A stretch of 64,000 nt of DNA, taken from the NCBI RefSeq assembly GCF_001875655.1, contig NZ_MKEQ01000001.1:2852001-2916000 (forward strand). Direction: 5' to 3'. The DNA is from Enterobacter hormaechei ATCC 49162. GTDB lineage: Bacteria > Pseudomonadota > Gammaproteobacteria > Enterobacterales > Enterobacteriaceae. Each line of letters starts with the position of its first letter. Position 1 is the first letter of the stretch. A model generated the notes under the pieces. It searched no databases, was not told the origin of the DNA, and worked only from the letters and a program-made list of their open reading frames with translations. A program made the position numbers and the translations under genes. Below, piece after piece: positions 1 to 9,206 of the stretch.

Positions 1-605
1 ATCTCTTTAAATATATTTATTTTGTAAAACACCATTACCCTTACGATACGTTCAGTATTATTCATGTCTTTTCTAAATTCTCGTGACCGGAGGAAAAGGA
101 TAATAGTTTATGTACTCACCACTCACAACCTCTTCACGCCAGGATTTTATCCTTCTCAGGCCTAAAAATCTGAACAAGGACATTAAATTTATAGAAAAAA
201 TTCTATTTTATTCTGCACGCCGTCTCCCCCCGCAGATAAAGGGATGTAGATAATCCTGCCACGATCACATCTTTTCTCACAGAAGCAGCAATAATCTACT
301 GATAAAACAATGGATTAACGCCATTAACCCACTACCTGATGCTTATTATCCACTCATTTACAGAATAAAAAGCTGTCATAAATATTATTCGAAGATTAAA
401 ACAATTACATATACCATTAAAACCATTTTTCAATTTTATCTTTCTCTAACAATTGGCATCAGCTTTACTCGACGGTTTGTATTGGCTTACATTGATGCCA
501 TCGCATCGCGTTATTTAAATAAGTGCTCGCTATTCTTTTAATAAGAGAGTGCGATCCGCCATTTTCTCTTATATGGACTGTTTACTCAGCGAAAGGAGAA
601 TGCCA
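1..605. other. AT-rich region without a recognised gene
   Basis: This stretch is AT-rich and has no open reading frame with a plausible ribosome site that I can recognise. The last part (about 480-600) must carry the promoter and leader of the LuxR-type gene that follows. I see no clear tRNA, terminator hairpin or repeat. A small RNA cannot be excluded. Confidence 0.4.
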
Positions 606-1226
606 ATGCAAAATAAAAAAACAATTCACGTTGCCGTTATTGACAGCTGCGAATTCACCATGATTGGCCTGCAATCGCTTGGAAAGCGTGAGCCTGATGA
701 AAAGCACGACGTCATTTTCCATGGATTTACCCATATCGAAGAGCTTGCTATGAGTGAACAGCCCTTTGATATTATCATTTATGATCCGTTGAATACGCGT
801 CATTTCCGGGTGACGACGAATGACGATATTCTCTGTATTAAACAGAAGCAAGCGACGGCGAAGATCTATATCTATTCGTTATCCGCTGGCTATTTGAAAT
901 TCAAACATGTTGATGGGGTAATCAGCAAAAGAGTCTCCCTGGGAGATATCAAAGCGCTGTGGCAAATACTGATGAGCCAGACGCCGCAAGAATCTGGCCG
1001 TTACAACGTGGGCATGACTACCCGCTTACGCACCCCGGCGAGGCTGTCCAGCGAGGAGGCCAGCGTATTGCGCGGCTATTCCTGTAACCTCAAAACCAAG
1101 CAAATCGCCCGCCAGCTGGGGTGTAACGTCAGGCTGGTTTATTTCTATAAGAACAACGCCATGAACAAGCTTAAAGCCGTGCGTGGTCCTTCGTTTTATC
1201 AGAGTATTCGCTGGATCCTGAATTAA
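606..1226 (+). CDS. LuxR-type DNA-binding regulator
   Basis: Predicted transcription regulator of 206 residues. The C-terminal part (about residues 145-195) is a LuxR/FixJ-type helix-turn-helix, visible as LSSEEASVL, then KTKQIARQLG, then VYFYKNNAMNKL. The N-terminal half looks like a receiver fold (IHVAVIDS at strand 1, DIIIYDP near strand 3), but the usual acidic pair is D-S-C, so classical phosphorylation is doubtful. The start at 606 is preferred over upstream codons at 549 and 600 because AAAGGAG lies 7-8 bases before it. The EAL-domain gene follows within about 75 bases, as in regulator/phosphodiesterase pairs of fimbrial loci such as mrkI-mrkJ of Klebsiella. That parallel is inference; no fimbrial genes are in view. 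The regulated target is unknown. Confidence 0.8.
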   Translation: MQNKKTIHVAVIDSCEFTMIGLQSLGKREPDEKHDVIFHGFTHIEELAMSEQPFDIIIYDPLNTRHFRVTTNDDILCIKQKQATAKIYIYSLSAGYLKFKHVDGVISKRVSLGDIKALWQILMSQTPQESGRYNVGMTTRLRTPARLSSEEASVLRGYSCNLKTKQIARQLGCNVRLVYFYKNNAMNKLKAVRGPSFYQSIRWILN

Positions 1227-1301
1227 GAATTTGACCGTGTGTCGTTTGCCTTTTGTTCCCGTGTCCGCGGGAACCTTTTTTCTTTTCCTGAAGGCTGTTC
1301 C

Positions 1302-1982
1302 ATGTATACCGTTCTTCCCTCTCCCCTGTTGCAACGTATCTCCGGGCTGCGATTCCAGCCGCTTGTCGATCTTCATTCGGGCCAGGTGTTCGCGCATGAA
1401 GTTCTCGTGGAAATCCATAACGTCAATCTTGAGGTGTTGTTTGCCTCGCTGCCCTCGCGCAGCGCGCTGCAAATCTTCTTCTGGCAGGCCAACACCCTGT
1501 TACAGATCCCCGGCCGGGACGCTTACTGGCTTAACCTCCCGGCGGAACACCTTCTCGACGAACGCGCTATTCGGTTGTTGCTGGCGTTACGCCATCAGCA
1601 ACGGTTAACGATTGAAATTCAGGATCCCCTCACCATCACACGGCTGAGTGAAGCTGAGCAATGTCGTCTTCATGCCACGCTTGTTCGGTTAAAAGAGGCG
1701 GGATGGCAAATCTGGCTGGACGATTTAACCCGGGAACTGGCTGAGACGTTCACGCGGCTTGCGCTGCCGCTGGACGGGGTGAAAATTGACCGTTCAGCGC
1801 TGCGCGAGCGCGCGCCGCTTGCCCCGTTTGTGCGGGAGATCAGGGCGGGCATCGCTCAATCAATCCTCACAGAAGGCATTGAGAACTCGCGGGATCTGGC
1901 CCGCGCCCGCGCGTCCGGCGCACAATCTGGTCAGGGTTTTCTGTGGCCCGAAAGCCGAACCGATGCCCGCGTAACGCTTTGA
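1302..1982 (+). CDS. EAL-domain c-di-GMP phosphodiesterase-like protein
   Basis: Single-domain EAL protein of 226 residues with no membrane segment, expected to bind or hydrolyse cyclic di-GMP in the cytoplasm. The signature EAL is E33-V-L35. Other expected catalytic or metal positions are present: N78 (LNLP), E105 (IEIQD), D140-D141 (WLDDL), K161 (VKIDR), E191 (LTEGIE) and Q211 (SGQGF). Activity is therefore plausible despite the altered motif. The ATG at 1302 gives the normal single-domain length; an in-frame GTG at 1239 would add 21 residues without family support. It lies just downstream of a LuxR-type gene and is probably co-transcribed with it, which suggests control of a sessile or motile switch. 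Confidence 0.82.
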   Translation: MYTVLPSPLLQRISGLRFQPLVDLHSGQVFAHEVLVEIHNVNLEVLFASLPSRSALQIFFWQANTLLQIPGRDAYWLNLPAEHLLDERAIRLLLALRHQQRLTIEIQDPLTITRLSEAEQCRLHATLVRLKEAGWQIWLDDLTRELAETFTRLALPLDGVKIDRSALRERAPLAPFVREIRAGIAQSILTEGIENSRDLARARASGAQSGQGFLWPESRTDARVTL

Positions 1983-2015
1983 CGGCCAGCGGATCGCTGG
2001 CCTTTTTACCGTGGC

Positions 2016-2816
2016 TTACCAGCCCGGCACCGCGCCGCCGTTAAAAATGGTCTCTGCCGCTTCCGCCACTTCCGGCGACTGATAGGACTGGATAAATTCC
2101 TTCACGTTTTCCGCATCTTTATTGTCTTCACGCGTGACCACAATATTCACGTAGGGCGAGTTTTTGTCTTCGATAAAGACGCTGTCATGCACCGGAGACA
2201 GCCCCGTTTGCTGGAGATAGGTGGTGCTGATGATGGCTACATCCACCTTCGGATCGTCCAGCACGCGCGGCAGCTGCGCCCCTTCCAGCTCCATAATCTG
2301 TACGTTTTTCGGATTCGCGGTAATATCCAGCACCGTTGGCAGCAGGCCAACGCCTGGTTTCAGGGTAATCAGCTGCTCTTTTTGCAGCAGCAACAGCGCG
2401 CGGCCCAGGTTAGTGGGGTCGTTTGGAATCGCAATGGTTGCGCCGTCCTTCAGCTCTGACACTGCTTTGATCTTTCGGGAGTACCCCGCCATCGGGAAGA
2501 CGAAGGTATTGGCCACGGCGACCAGCTTGTAATTGTGCGCCTTGTTGTCCTGGGCGAGGAACGGGCGATGCTGGAAGACGTTGGCGTCCAGTTCACCCTG
2601 GTTAGTGGCATCGTTGGGTAGCAGCGAGCCGCTAAAGCCCACCAGTTCAACATCCAGACCGTACTTCTCCTTTGCCACCTTTTTGGCGACTTCCGCCACG
2701 TCCTGCTCTGCGCCATTAATCACGCCGACTTTAATGTGTCTGGCATCATTGCCGCTCTGGTCACAGCCCGCGAGCAGCAGGCCAGTCAGGAGAAGCGCAC
2801 CCAGTTGAAGTTTCAC
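2016..2816 (-). CDS. nlpA: Lipoprotein NlpA (MetQ/NlpA family)
   Basis: Inner-membrane-anchored periplasmic lipoprotein of 266 residues, homologous to the methionine-binding protein MetQ. A signal peptide with lipobox LLAGC puts the lipidated cysteine at residue 18. The mature part has NlpA signatures: IKVGVINGAEQDVAEVAKK, ELDANVFQHRPFL, NDPTNLGRALLL, and a C-terminus ending NGGAVPGW. The start is a GTG at 2816 with AAAGGAA 7 bases upstream; the reading frame extends further but the extension lacks a signal sequence. No metN or metI permease genes are adjacent, which matches E. coli nlpA, an orphan of the MetNIQ family. Role is probably accessory methionine binding. Confidence 0.93.
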   Translation of the reverse strand: MKLQLGALLLTGLLLAGCDQSGNDARHIKVGVINGAEQDVAEVAKKVAKEKYGLDVELVGFSGSLLPNDATNQGELDANVFQHRPFLAQDNKAHNYKLVAVANTFVFPMAGYSRKIKAVSELKDGATIAIPNDPTNLGRALLLLQKEQLITLKPGVGLLPTVLDITANPKNVQIMELEGAQLPRVLDDPKVDVAIISTTYLQQTGLSPVHDSVFIEDKNSPYVNIVVTREDNKDAENVKEFIQSYQSPEVAEAAETIFNGGAVPGW

Positions 2817-3197
2817 GAGACAGTTCCTTTTGATAGACGTTTTGAAGACTATATCGACAACGAGACGGCAGGCTAAAAAACGAAAAGGAATCAGTAAGAC
2901 GGTTAAGTTATATGAAAAGCGCAGAACAGCCAAACAAATTGCCAGCATGAATAAATAACAAAACACACAAAAAGCCAATGAATAAAAAGCAAATATAATA
3001 ATTTAGCGAAAAAATACAATGTCGCTTATGAATTCGATACACAAATAGATCAATGAACATCCTGATCAAAAATAGCAATACTAGATAGCAAATTGATATA
3101 ACTCAATCTTTTTGCGCCCATTTAAATTAATCTACGCATCGAACACCTCATTTGAAAATTCATTATGAAACAGTTAAATTGGCTTAAGGAAGTTGAA
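2817..3197. other. AT-rich intergenic region between divergent genes
   Basis: About 380 bases with strongly AT-rich composition between nlpA and an unknown gene on the opposite strand. It must hold both promoters, but I could not fix a convincing -35/-10 pair. The drop in GC begins here and runs through the following gene, so it may mark the left edge of a small acquired islet. Confidence 0.4.
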
Positions 3198-3671
3198 ATG
3201 AAAGATCAAGGCATCAATGATTTTATTTCTATATGTGATGTAGTGAAAAAGCGAGGAAGAAAAGGAGGGCGGCAACCATACAGTAACAAATTAAGTATAT
3301 CACAAACATGCCGTCGCATTAATGATCAACAGGTACGCTTTATGAATATAAATATCCCTGAGGATATAATGTCAAAAGCTCGACTCAAAAAAGGAGATCG
3401 TATAGATATTGCATTTACAGCAAATGGGATGAAATGGAGGTTAAAGGTAGTGCCTAATGGAGAGCAAGGTTACAGCATAACGACTCCTTCAACAAATTCA
3501 AAACGTGGACAAATCAGATTAACTTGGTGCGAAGGTATACCAATCATAGGTGGAGATGAAGCAATTCGTAAGGCGCGAGCAATTGCAGTTGAGGAAACAA
3601 TGAGAGTATCTCCTGCGGAGTTAATCTTCGAGCTTGGAGAGATATCAGTCGAAGCCAAGCGCGAATCTTAA
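3198..3671 (+). CDS. Hypothetical protein, AT-rich gene
   Basis: Unrecognised protein of 157 residues. The N-terminal 35 residues are basic (KKRGRKGGR). The middle reads VRFMNINIPEDIMSKARLKKGDRIDI, which resembles the beta-strand pattern of AbrB/MazE-type swapped-hairpin DNA-binding proteins, but this is only a visual similarity. No signal peptide or membrane segment is seen. The ATG at 3198 has AAGGAAG about 7 bases upstream; an in-frame ATG at 3165 would add 11 residues. The codons are far more AT-rich than in neighbours, suggesting horizontal transfer, perhaps from a phage. It is followed by a hairpin terminator and then, convergently, by vapBC. Confidence 0.6.
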   Translation: MKDQGINDFISICDVVKKRGRKGGRQPYSNKLSISQTCRRINDQQVRFMNINIPEDIMSKARLKKGDRIDIAFTANGMKWRLKVVPNGEQGYSITTPSTNSKRGQIRLTWCEGIPIIGGDEAIRKARAIAVEETMRVSPAELIFELGEISVEAKRES

Positions 3672-3701
3672 TATTAAGTAAAAGTTGTTTATTTTTTTGA
3701 A

Positions 3702-3728
3702 GGCGACCTGTTCATGTAGAAAGGTCGC
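3702..3728 (+). terminator. Hairpin terminator
   Basis: GCGACCT and AGGTCGC form a 7-bp stem with an 11-12-base loop, followed by TTCTTATT. It lies 30 bases after the stop of the preceding plus-strand gene and just before the vapC stop on the minus strand. Confidence 0.6.
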
Positions 3729-3739
3729 TTCTTATTGAT

Positions 3740-4132
3740 TTATTGAGTCCAGTCCTCAACCGTAAGATCCTGTACCATCCCGAACGCATGATCGTTCGTG
3801 ACAATCGTCGTGCCCCGGCTGATAGCATGTGCTGCAATCAACTGATCGAGATCCCCCATCACTTTCCCTTTCTTTTCCATTGCCGCACGCAGTTCACCGT
3901 AGGTGGCTGCGGCTTCGCTATCCCAGGCGCAGATAGTGATGGTTTTAAGAAATTCCATTATGGTTTCGTGCAGCTTGTTGTTTTGCTTTTTGGCTACGCC
4001 GTAAAGCAATTCCGCTTCCGTTACGCTTGAAATACACATCTTTTCAGGCGTAATTTGCGAATATCGGTTTACTACTTCAGGATGCTGCCTCACCAGATGG
4101 CTTACGATGTTAGTGTCCAGCATATGCAGCAT
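3740..4132 (-). CDS. vapC: VapC-type PIN-domain ribonuclease toxin
   Basis: PIN-domain endonuclease of 130 residues, the toxin of a VapBC pair; enteric relatives cleave initiator tRNA. Metal-binding acidic residues fit the family: D6 (HMLDTN), E41 (TEAELL), D96 (GDLDQLIAAHA) and D114 (VTNDHAF). The start at 4132 lies three bases after the antitoxin stop, so the two are translationally coupled; an in-frame ATG at 4123 is an alternative start. Length and order (antitoxin first) are typical. All catalytic residues are present, so the toxin is probably functional. Transcription is likely autoregulated by the VapB-VapC complex. Confidence 0.9.
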   Translation of the reverse strand: MLHMLDTNIVSHLVRQHPEVVNRYSQITPEKMCISSVTEAELLYGVAKKQNNKLHETIMEFLKTITICAWDSEAAATYGELRAAMEKKGKVMGDLDQLIAAHAISRGTTIVTNDHAFGMVQDLTVEDWTQ

Positions 4133-4135
4133 CTT

Positions 4136-4396
4136 CTACAGCCCTTCCAGAGGATTTCTTGTCGTATAGCTCTGATTGCGCTCCTCTTTACTTAGAAAGG
4201 TATCAGGCACATGCGTTTGTCTTAGCATGCGCAAAAAGTTATCTCTGTGTCGTTCTTTCTCGGACCTTGCCGTCAAAACCACATTCCCCTCGTCATCCCG
4301 GCGGATATAAACACTCTCCGTTTCAAATGCAAATTCCGCAGGCAAGACCACGGCCTGGTTTCGTCCTTTTTTAAATAGTTTCGCTGTGCGTTCCAT
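4136..4396 (-). CDS. vapB: VapB-type antitoxin
   Basis: Antitoxin of 86 residues. The N-terminal part (MERTAKLFKKGRNQAVVLP) is the AbrB/SpoVT-type DNA-binding strand-swapped hairpin common to VapB/MazE proteins. The C-terminal part (about residues 45-86) is the likely toxin-wrapping segment. It binds and neutralises VapC and represses its own operon. It sits immediately upstream of vapC with a 3-base gap. The promoter should lie within 4397-4513; I did not find a clear operator there. Confidence 0.88.
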   Translation of the reverse strand: MERTAKLFKKGRNQAVVLPAEFAFETESVYIRRDDEGNVVLTARSEKERHRDNFLRMLRQTHVPDTFLSKEERNQSYTTRNPLEGL

Positions 4397-4513
4397 GGCA
4401 ACCTCTGTCGGTTTATTGACCAGCCCACAGCATGCGCTAACGCCCGGGAAAGCGACAAGCGAGACAGTTAAAATTCAGAAAGCGACTCGCAATAAATAGC
4501 AGAACCGCTAACC

Positions 4514-6019
<1,506 letters not shown>

Positions 6020-6028
6020 TCACTTGAA

Positions 6029-6050
6029 ATTAATTAATCGTATAATTAAT
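6029..6050. promoter_or_regulatory. Probable TetR operator palindrome
   Basis: A 22-bp imperfect palindrome (18 of 22 positions symmetric, arms ATTAATTA/TAATTAAT around ATCGTA) lies between the divergent pump and TetR genes. Its position suits repression of both promoters. Assignment to this TetR protein is inference from position and symmetry. Confidence 0.6.
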
Positions 6051-6091
6051 ATTTGTGGAAGTGATGAATAAGATCAAGAGATACGGTGACC

Positions 6092-6739
6092 ATGCCAGCA
6101 CAAAAGGACAATTCTGAACCCCGCCGCCCCGGTCGGCCACGCGGCGGCAAGCGCGTTACCGCCAGCCGTGAACAGCTGCTGGACATCGCCCTGAACCTCT
6201 TTTCCCGGCAGGGGATCGCCAATACGTCGTTGAACGCCATCGCCCGCGAAGCAGGCGTGACGCCCGCCATGCTGCACTACTACTTCAACTCCAGAGAACA
6301 GTTACTGGATGCGATGATTGAGGAGCGCTTCCTGCCGTTACGCGAGCGGATCGGGGCGATTTTCGCCGACAACCGGGATTCGCCGGTGGATGCCCTGACG
6401 GAAATGGTCAGGGTGCTGGCCGAACTGGCGGAAAAGTATCGCTGGTTTGCCCCGCTGTGGATGCAGGAGGTGATTGGCGAGATGCCGGTACTGCGCACCC
6501 ATTTGCAGGCACGCTTTGGCGATGAGAAATATCACACCACGCTGGCAACCATCAAAAGCTGGCAGCAGGAGGGAAAGCTGAATCCGGCGCTGGCCCCCGA
6601 ACTGCTGTTCACTACGCTGCTGAGCCTGGTGCTGGTGCCGTTCTCCCGCATGCGCAATGACGAGAGGCTTAGCGCCCTCTCGCCGGAGATCGTGGTGCGC
6701 CACGTGTTAGCCGTAATTGGCACCGGGATCGGCGGTTAA
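6092..6739 (+). CDS. TetR/AcrR-family repressor
   Basis: Transcription repressor of 215 residues. The N-terminal helix-turn-helix is clear: [30 protein letters not shown], then [20 protein letters not shown] (about residues 25-75). The rest is the helical ligand-binding domain. A basic, proline-rich leader ([11 protein letters not shown]) precedes the HTH. The ATG at 6092 is chosen, but a GTG at 6086 is equally close to a weak ribosome site. It is divergent from the DHA2 pump and probably represses it until a toxic compound binds. Its stop codon overlaps the stop of the convergent GNAT gene by three bases. Confidence 0.88.
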   Translation: MPAQKDNSEPRRPGRPRGGKRVTASREQLLDIALNLFSRQGIANTSLNAIAREAGVTPAMLHYYFNSREQLLDAMIEERFLPLRERIGAIFADNRDSPVDALTEMVRVLAELAEKYRWFAPLWMQEVIGEMPVLRTHLQARFGDEKYHTTLATIKSWQQEGKLNPALAPELLFTTLLSLVLVPFSRMRNDERLSALSPEIVVRHVLAVIGTGIGG

Positions 6740-7155
6740 AGATTTTTGGTCAGATAGTGTCTCTGCATTCCCTGATAAGGGTAATCCTGCAAGGACATCT
6801 GCACCTGATAGCCCTGTTTTTCATAGAACGGACGCGCCTGGAAGCTGACCGTATCCACCAGCGCGTGACGACAGCCTTTGCGACGGGCCTCCTCTTCAGC
6901 CGTTTTGATAAGCTGGCTTCCCACGCCCGTTCCCCGCACGCTGTCGCTGACCCACAGATAGTCGATGTTCAGCCAGTCGCCTTTCCGTACGCCGATTAAC
7001 CCGCCCAGCATGACGCCATTGTCGTCTCGCATATATACGCCAATATCGCCGCCAAACGTCGCCAAATCTAAAAACTGCGCGTTATAGGCTCTTAGCCCCG
7101 TTAATAATTCTTCTTTTTCCTGGAGGGTGACGTTCTCCGTCGTGATCAGATGCAT
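6736..7155 (-). CDS. GNAT-family N-acetyltransferase
   Basis: Acetyltransferase of 139 residues. The acetyl-CoA binding motif is seen as [22 protein letters not shown] (about residues 73-95), preceded by the strand [10 protein letters not shown] and followed by [10 protein letters not shown] near the C-terminus. Substrate is not predictable. The gene is monocistronic and convergent with the TetR gene, sharing three bases at the stop codons. Upstream sequence 7156-7292 is shared with divergent yicS. Confidence 0.85.
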   Translation of the reverse strand: MHLITTENVTLQEKEELLTGLRAYNAQFLDLATFGGDIGVYMRDDNGVMLGGLIGVRKGDWLNIDYLWVSDSVRGTGVGSQLIKTAEEEARRKGCRHALVDTVSFQARPFYEKQGYQVQMSLQDYPYQGMQRHYLTKNL

Positions 7156-7292
7156 AGCGTTCTCCTTGTTTTTGTGCAGTTTAACTATCGCACAGCTGCA
7201 TGGCAGGGAAAATTCATACTTTTGACCGGGGCCACGTCGCTGAAAATAACCCTACATTTCAGGGAAAGCCTGTGACTTTATCGGAGGTTTCG

Positions 7293-7589
7293 ATGAAATC
7301 TGCACACCTGGTTTGCCTGCTCGTTTGTCTGATTTTCGCTGCGTTTGTTCACGCGCAGGAGAAGAGCGCTCCGGAGAAAGAGGCCCAGATAAAACAGCAG
7401 GTCCTGAAAGATGTGAAGAAAACCTGTACCCCGCAGAAAAAGCAGAGCGATAAGGCCTGGCAGGCGATGATTTTGTCGTCTGAGGCGAACCAGCTGCTGA
7501 TCAAAAACGCCATCACCGCCGTGAAGCGTGACAACCTGGACGCCTACTGGGATGCGGTAAGTCAGGTGGATTGTATGGAGGATTACTAG
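7293..7589 (+). CDS. yicS: YicS-family small exported protein
   Basis: Predicted secreted or periplasmic protein of 98 residues. A signal peptide (MKSAHLVCLLVCLIFAAFVHA) is followed by a charged, lysine-rich mature part. The mature part matches E. coli YicS as I remember it (CTPQ, then AWQAMILS, then DAYWDAVSQVDC). Two cysteines in the mature part could form a disulfide. The ATG at 7293 has GGAGG 7 bases upstream; upstream in-frame codons from 7200 lack a signal sequence. In E. coli yicS lies next to nlpA; here it is separated by an inserted islet. Function is unknown. A REP element follows the stop. Confidence 0.85.
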   Translation: MKSAHLVCLLVCLIFAAFVHAQEKSAPEKEAQIKQQVLKDVKKTCTPQKKQSDKAWQAMILSSEANQLLIKNAITAVKRDNLDAYWDAVSQVDCMEDY

Positions 7590-7597
7590 GGTTGAGC

Positions 7598-7626
7598 GCC
7601 GGGTGGCGCTGCGCCTTACCCGGCCT
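7598..7626. repeat. REP element
   Basis: A GC-rich imperfect palindrome (GCCGGGTGGCGCTGCGCC followed by TTACCCGGCC) between the convergent yicS and LacI-type genes. It matches the enterobacterial repetitive extragenic palindrome. Confidence 0.85.
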
Positions 7627-7636
7627 GGAAAACATT

Positions 7637-8587
7637 TTAACGCTTCCGCACATCCGGAATAATCAAATCCCCGCGCAGCACGTAAGACCCCAGCATCTGC
7701 GTTTTCTCCGTCAGCCAGGTGACGATGCGCGCCGCCATGGCGTCCATAGAATATTCAATGGCCGGGATCACCGGAATACCCGGCAGATGCAGCGAACCGC
7801 CGAGGCTGAAGACCATGATGTCTTCCGGTACCGATTTATTAAACGCCTGAAGCTGCGGGATCACCCGCTGGGCTTCCTGCTCGTCCGCCACCAGCAGCGC
7901 GTTGAAGTTCAGCGTGGTCGCGTTGTTGAGTAATTCCTGAAGCGCAACGGACGATGAAGTCGCGTCCATAAACACGAGGTTGCGATTAAAGGGCAGGAAG
8001 TTTTTCTCCAGCGCATGTTTGTAACCCAGCAGCACCTGATCGGCAAAGCCGCTGCCGTGCGGGTGGATGAGCGCTATCTGGCGACGTCCCTGGCTGGTGA
8101 GGTAGTTACAGGCCGTTTCAGCCGCGAAGGCGTGGTCGAACTGAATGCTGTTGGCGTTATCGGCTTCCATACAGTCGACCAGAATGACGTTGTCCATGTC
8201 CACGTCCAGCGGGAAACGCGCGCCAATCACCAGAATGTCATCACATAAGCCACAGGAGAGTTCTTCAAGGGCATTCATCACTTCTGTTTTCGTGTGTGCG
8301 AAACGCAGCAGCAGATGTTTTTGATGCTGGCTGAGGTGTTTTTCCAGCGCATACAGGTAACCAGTGGTCTGGTTGATGTTCTCCTGCGCGCAAATCACCC
8401 CAATGCAGCCCGTCGACTGGCTGAGCAGCGACTGGGCAATCACGTTGGGACGATAGTTCAACTCATCCACCGCTTTCAGAACAGCCTGACGGCTGGCTTC
8501 TTTAACGCCACGCGACCCGCTCAACACCCGTGATACCGTGGCTTTGGACACCCCGGCCAGACGTGATACATCGTTGATTGTAGACAT
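7637..8587 (-). CDS. LacI-family repressor of the adjacent beta-glucoside operon
   Basis: LacI/GalR-type repressor of 316 residues. The HTH is at residues 3-24 (TINDVSRLAGVSKATVSRVLSG) with hinge helix NVIAQSLLSQ; the rest is the periplasmic-binding-like sugar domain. It is slightly shorter than the usual 330-340 residues. It is divergent from the PTS operon starting at 8881 and very likely represses it until a sugar phosphate or disaccharide binds. Perfect and near-perfect GGAAACC-type palindromes in the intervening region are likely operators. Similar LacI/PTS/phospho-beta-glucosidase modules are asc of E. coli and cas of Klebsiella oxytoca. Confidence 0.9.
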   Translation of the reverse strand: MSTINDVSRLAGVSKATVSRVLSGSRGVKEASRQAVLKAVDELNYRPNVIAQSLLSQSTGCIGVICAQENINQTTGYLYALEKHLSQHQKHLLLRFAHTKTEVMNALEELSCGLCDDILVIGARFPLDVDMDNVILVDCMEADNANSIQFDHAFAAETACNYLTSQGRRQIALIHPHGSGFADQVLLGYKHALEKNFLPFNRNLVFMDATSSSVALQELLNNATTLNFNALLVADEQEAQRVIPQLQAFNKSVPEDIMVFSLGGSLHLPGIPVIPAIEYSMDAMAARIVTWLTEKTQMLGSYVLRGDLIIPDVRKR

Positions 8588-8678
8588 CTCTCTCCCCTGT
8601 CAGACGCAACTGGCGTCTGTAATTTCCATCACCGCTACGGCTCACATTATAGCCAGAACGGAGTATATCCGTTTCCGT

Positions 8679-8700
8679 TTTCCATGGAAACCGATTTTCC
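8679..8700. promoter_or_regulatory. Probable LacI-type operators near the regulator
   Basis: TTTCCATGGAAA is a perfect 12-bp palindrome (8679-8690) overlapping GGAAACCGATTTTCC (8686-8700), a near palindrome with the same half-site as the operator at 8812. The spot suits autorepression of the LacI-type gene. Assignment is inference. Confidence 0.6.
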
Positions 8701-8811
8701 GTTTCCACTCAATTTGATGTCAAAACAGCCAAATTATGTGACCCACATCCAGTTAATTAGCCTCATAAGCAAGGGATATTGATGGTTGTCACACTTCTGT
8801 CTTTTATCAAT

Positions 8812-8825
8812 GGAAACCGGTTTCC
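8812..8825. promoter_or_regulatory. Probable LacI-type operator of the PTS operon
   Basis: GGAAACCGGTTTCC is a perfect 14-bp palindrome with a central CG, the usual form of LacI/GalR operators. It lies 56 bases upstream of the first PTS gene. A second copy of the half-site lies about 120 bases away, so looping is possible. Confidence 0.72.
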
Positions 8826-8880
8826 GTATCATGTCCAATCATCCTCGCAATAACTTTTTACATTTTGAGGATGGTTGTCG

Positions 8881-9195
8881 ATGTTCAAGATTATGCTGTG
8901 CTGCTCTGCCGGGATGTCCACCAGCCTGCTGGTCAGCAAAATGGTCGATGTTGCAAAAGAACGGGGCTTGCCCGTGAAGATTGATGCGTATGGCGTATCC
9001 GAATTTGATACCCAGTTTCCGCACTATCAGGTGGTGCTTCTCGGACCGCAAGTGAAATACATGTTAAAGACACTCTCAGAAAAGGCAGCGACGCAAGGCA
9101 TTCCGGTACAGCCCATCGACATGATGGACTACGGCATGCAGCGTGGCGATAAAGTACTGGACTATGCTCTGTCGCTCATCGAAGCGGCACACTAA
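8881..9195 (+). CDS. PTS lactose/cellobiose-family IIB component
   Basis: Cytoplasmic phosphocarrier of 104 residues that passes phosphate from IIA to the incoming sugar. The phosphorylated cysteine is C8 in the loop CCSAGMSTSLL, and VVLLGPQVKYM is the second family motif. It resembles ChbB of E. coli in length and sequence. GAGG lies 10 bases before the ATG at 8881; a TTG two codons upstream is a less likely start. It is the first gene of a five-gene operon (IIB, IIC, GH1, IIA, porin). Confidence 0.92.
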   Translation: MFKIMLCCSAGMSTSLLVSKMVDVAKERGLPVKIDAYGVSEFDTQFPHYQVVLLGPQVKYMLKTLSEKAATQGIPVQPIDMMDYGMQRGDKVLDYALSLIEAAH

Positions 9196-9206
9196 AAGGT
9201 GTTCAC

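Noticed and set aside
2817..4513. Complete prophage or integrative element
   Set aside because: Apart from low GC and a toxin pair there is no integrase, tRNA, or direct repeat at the edges.
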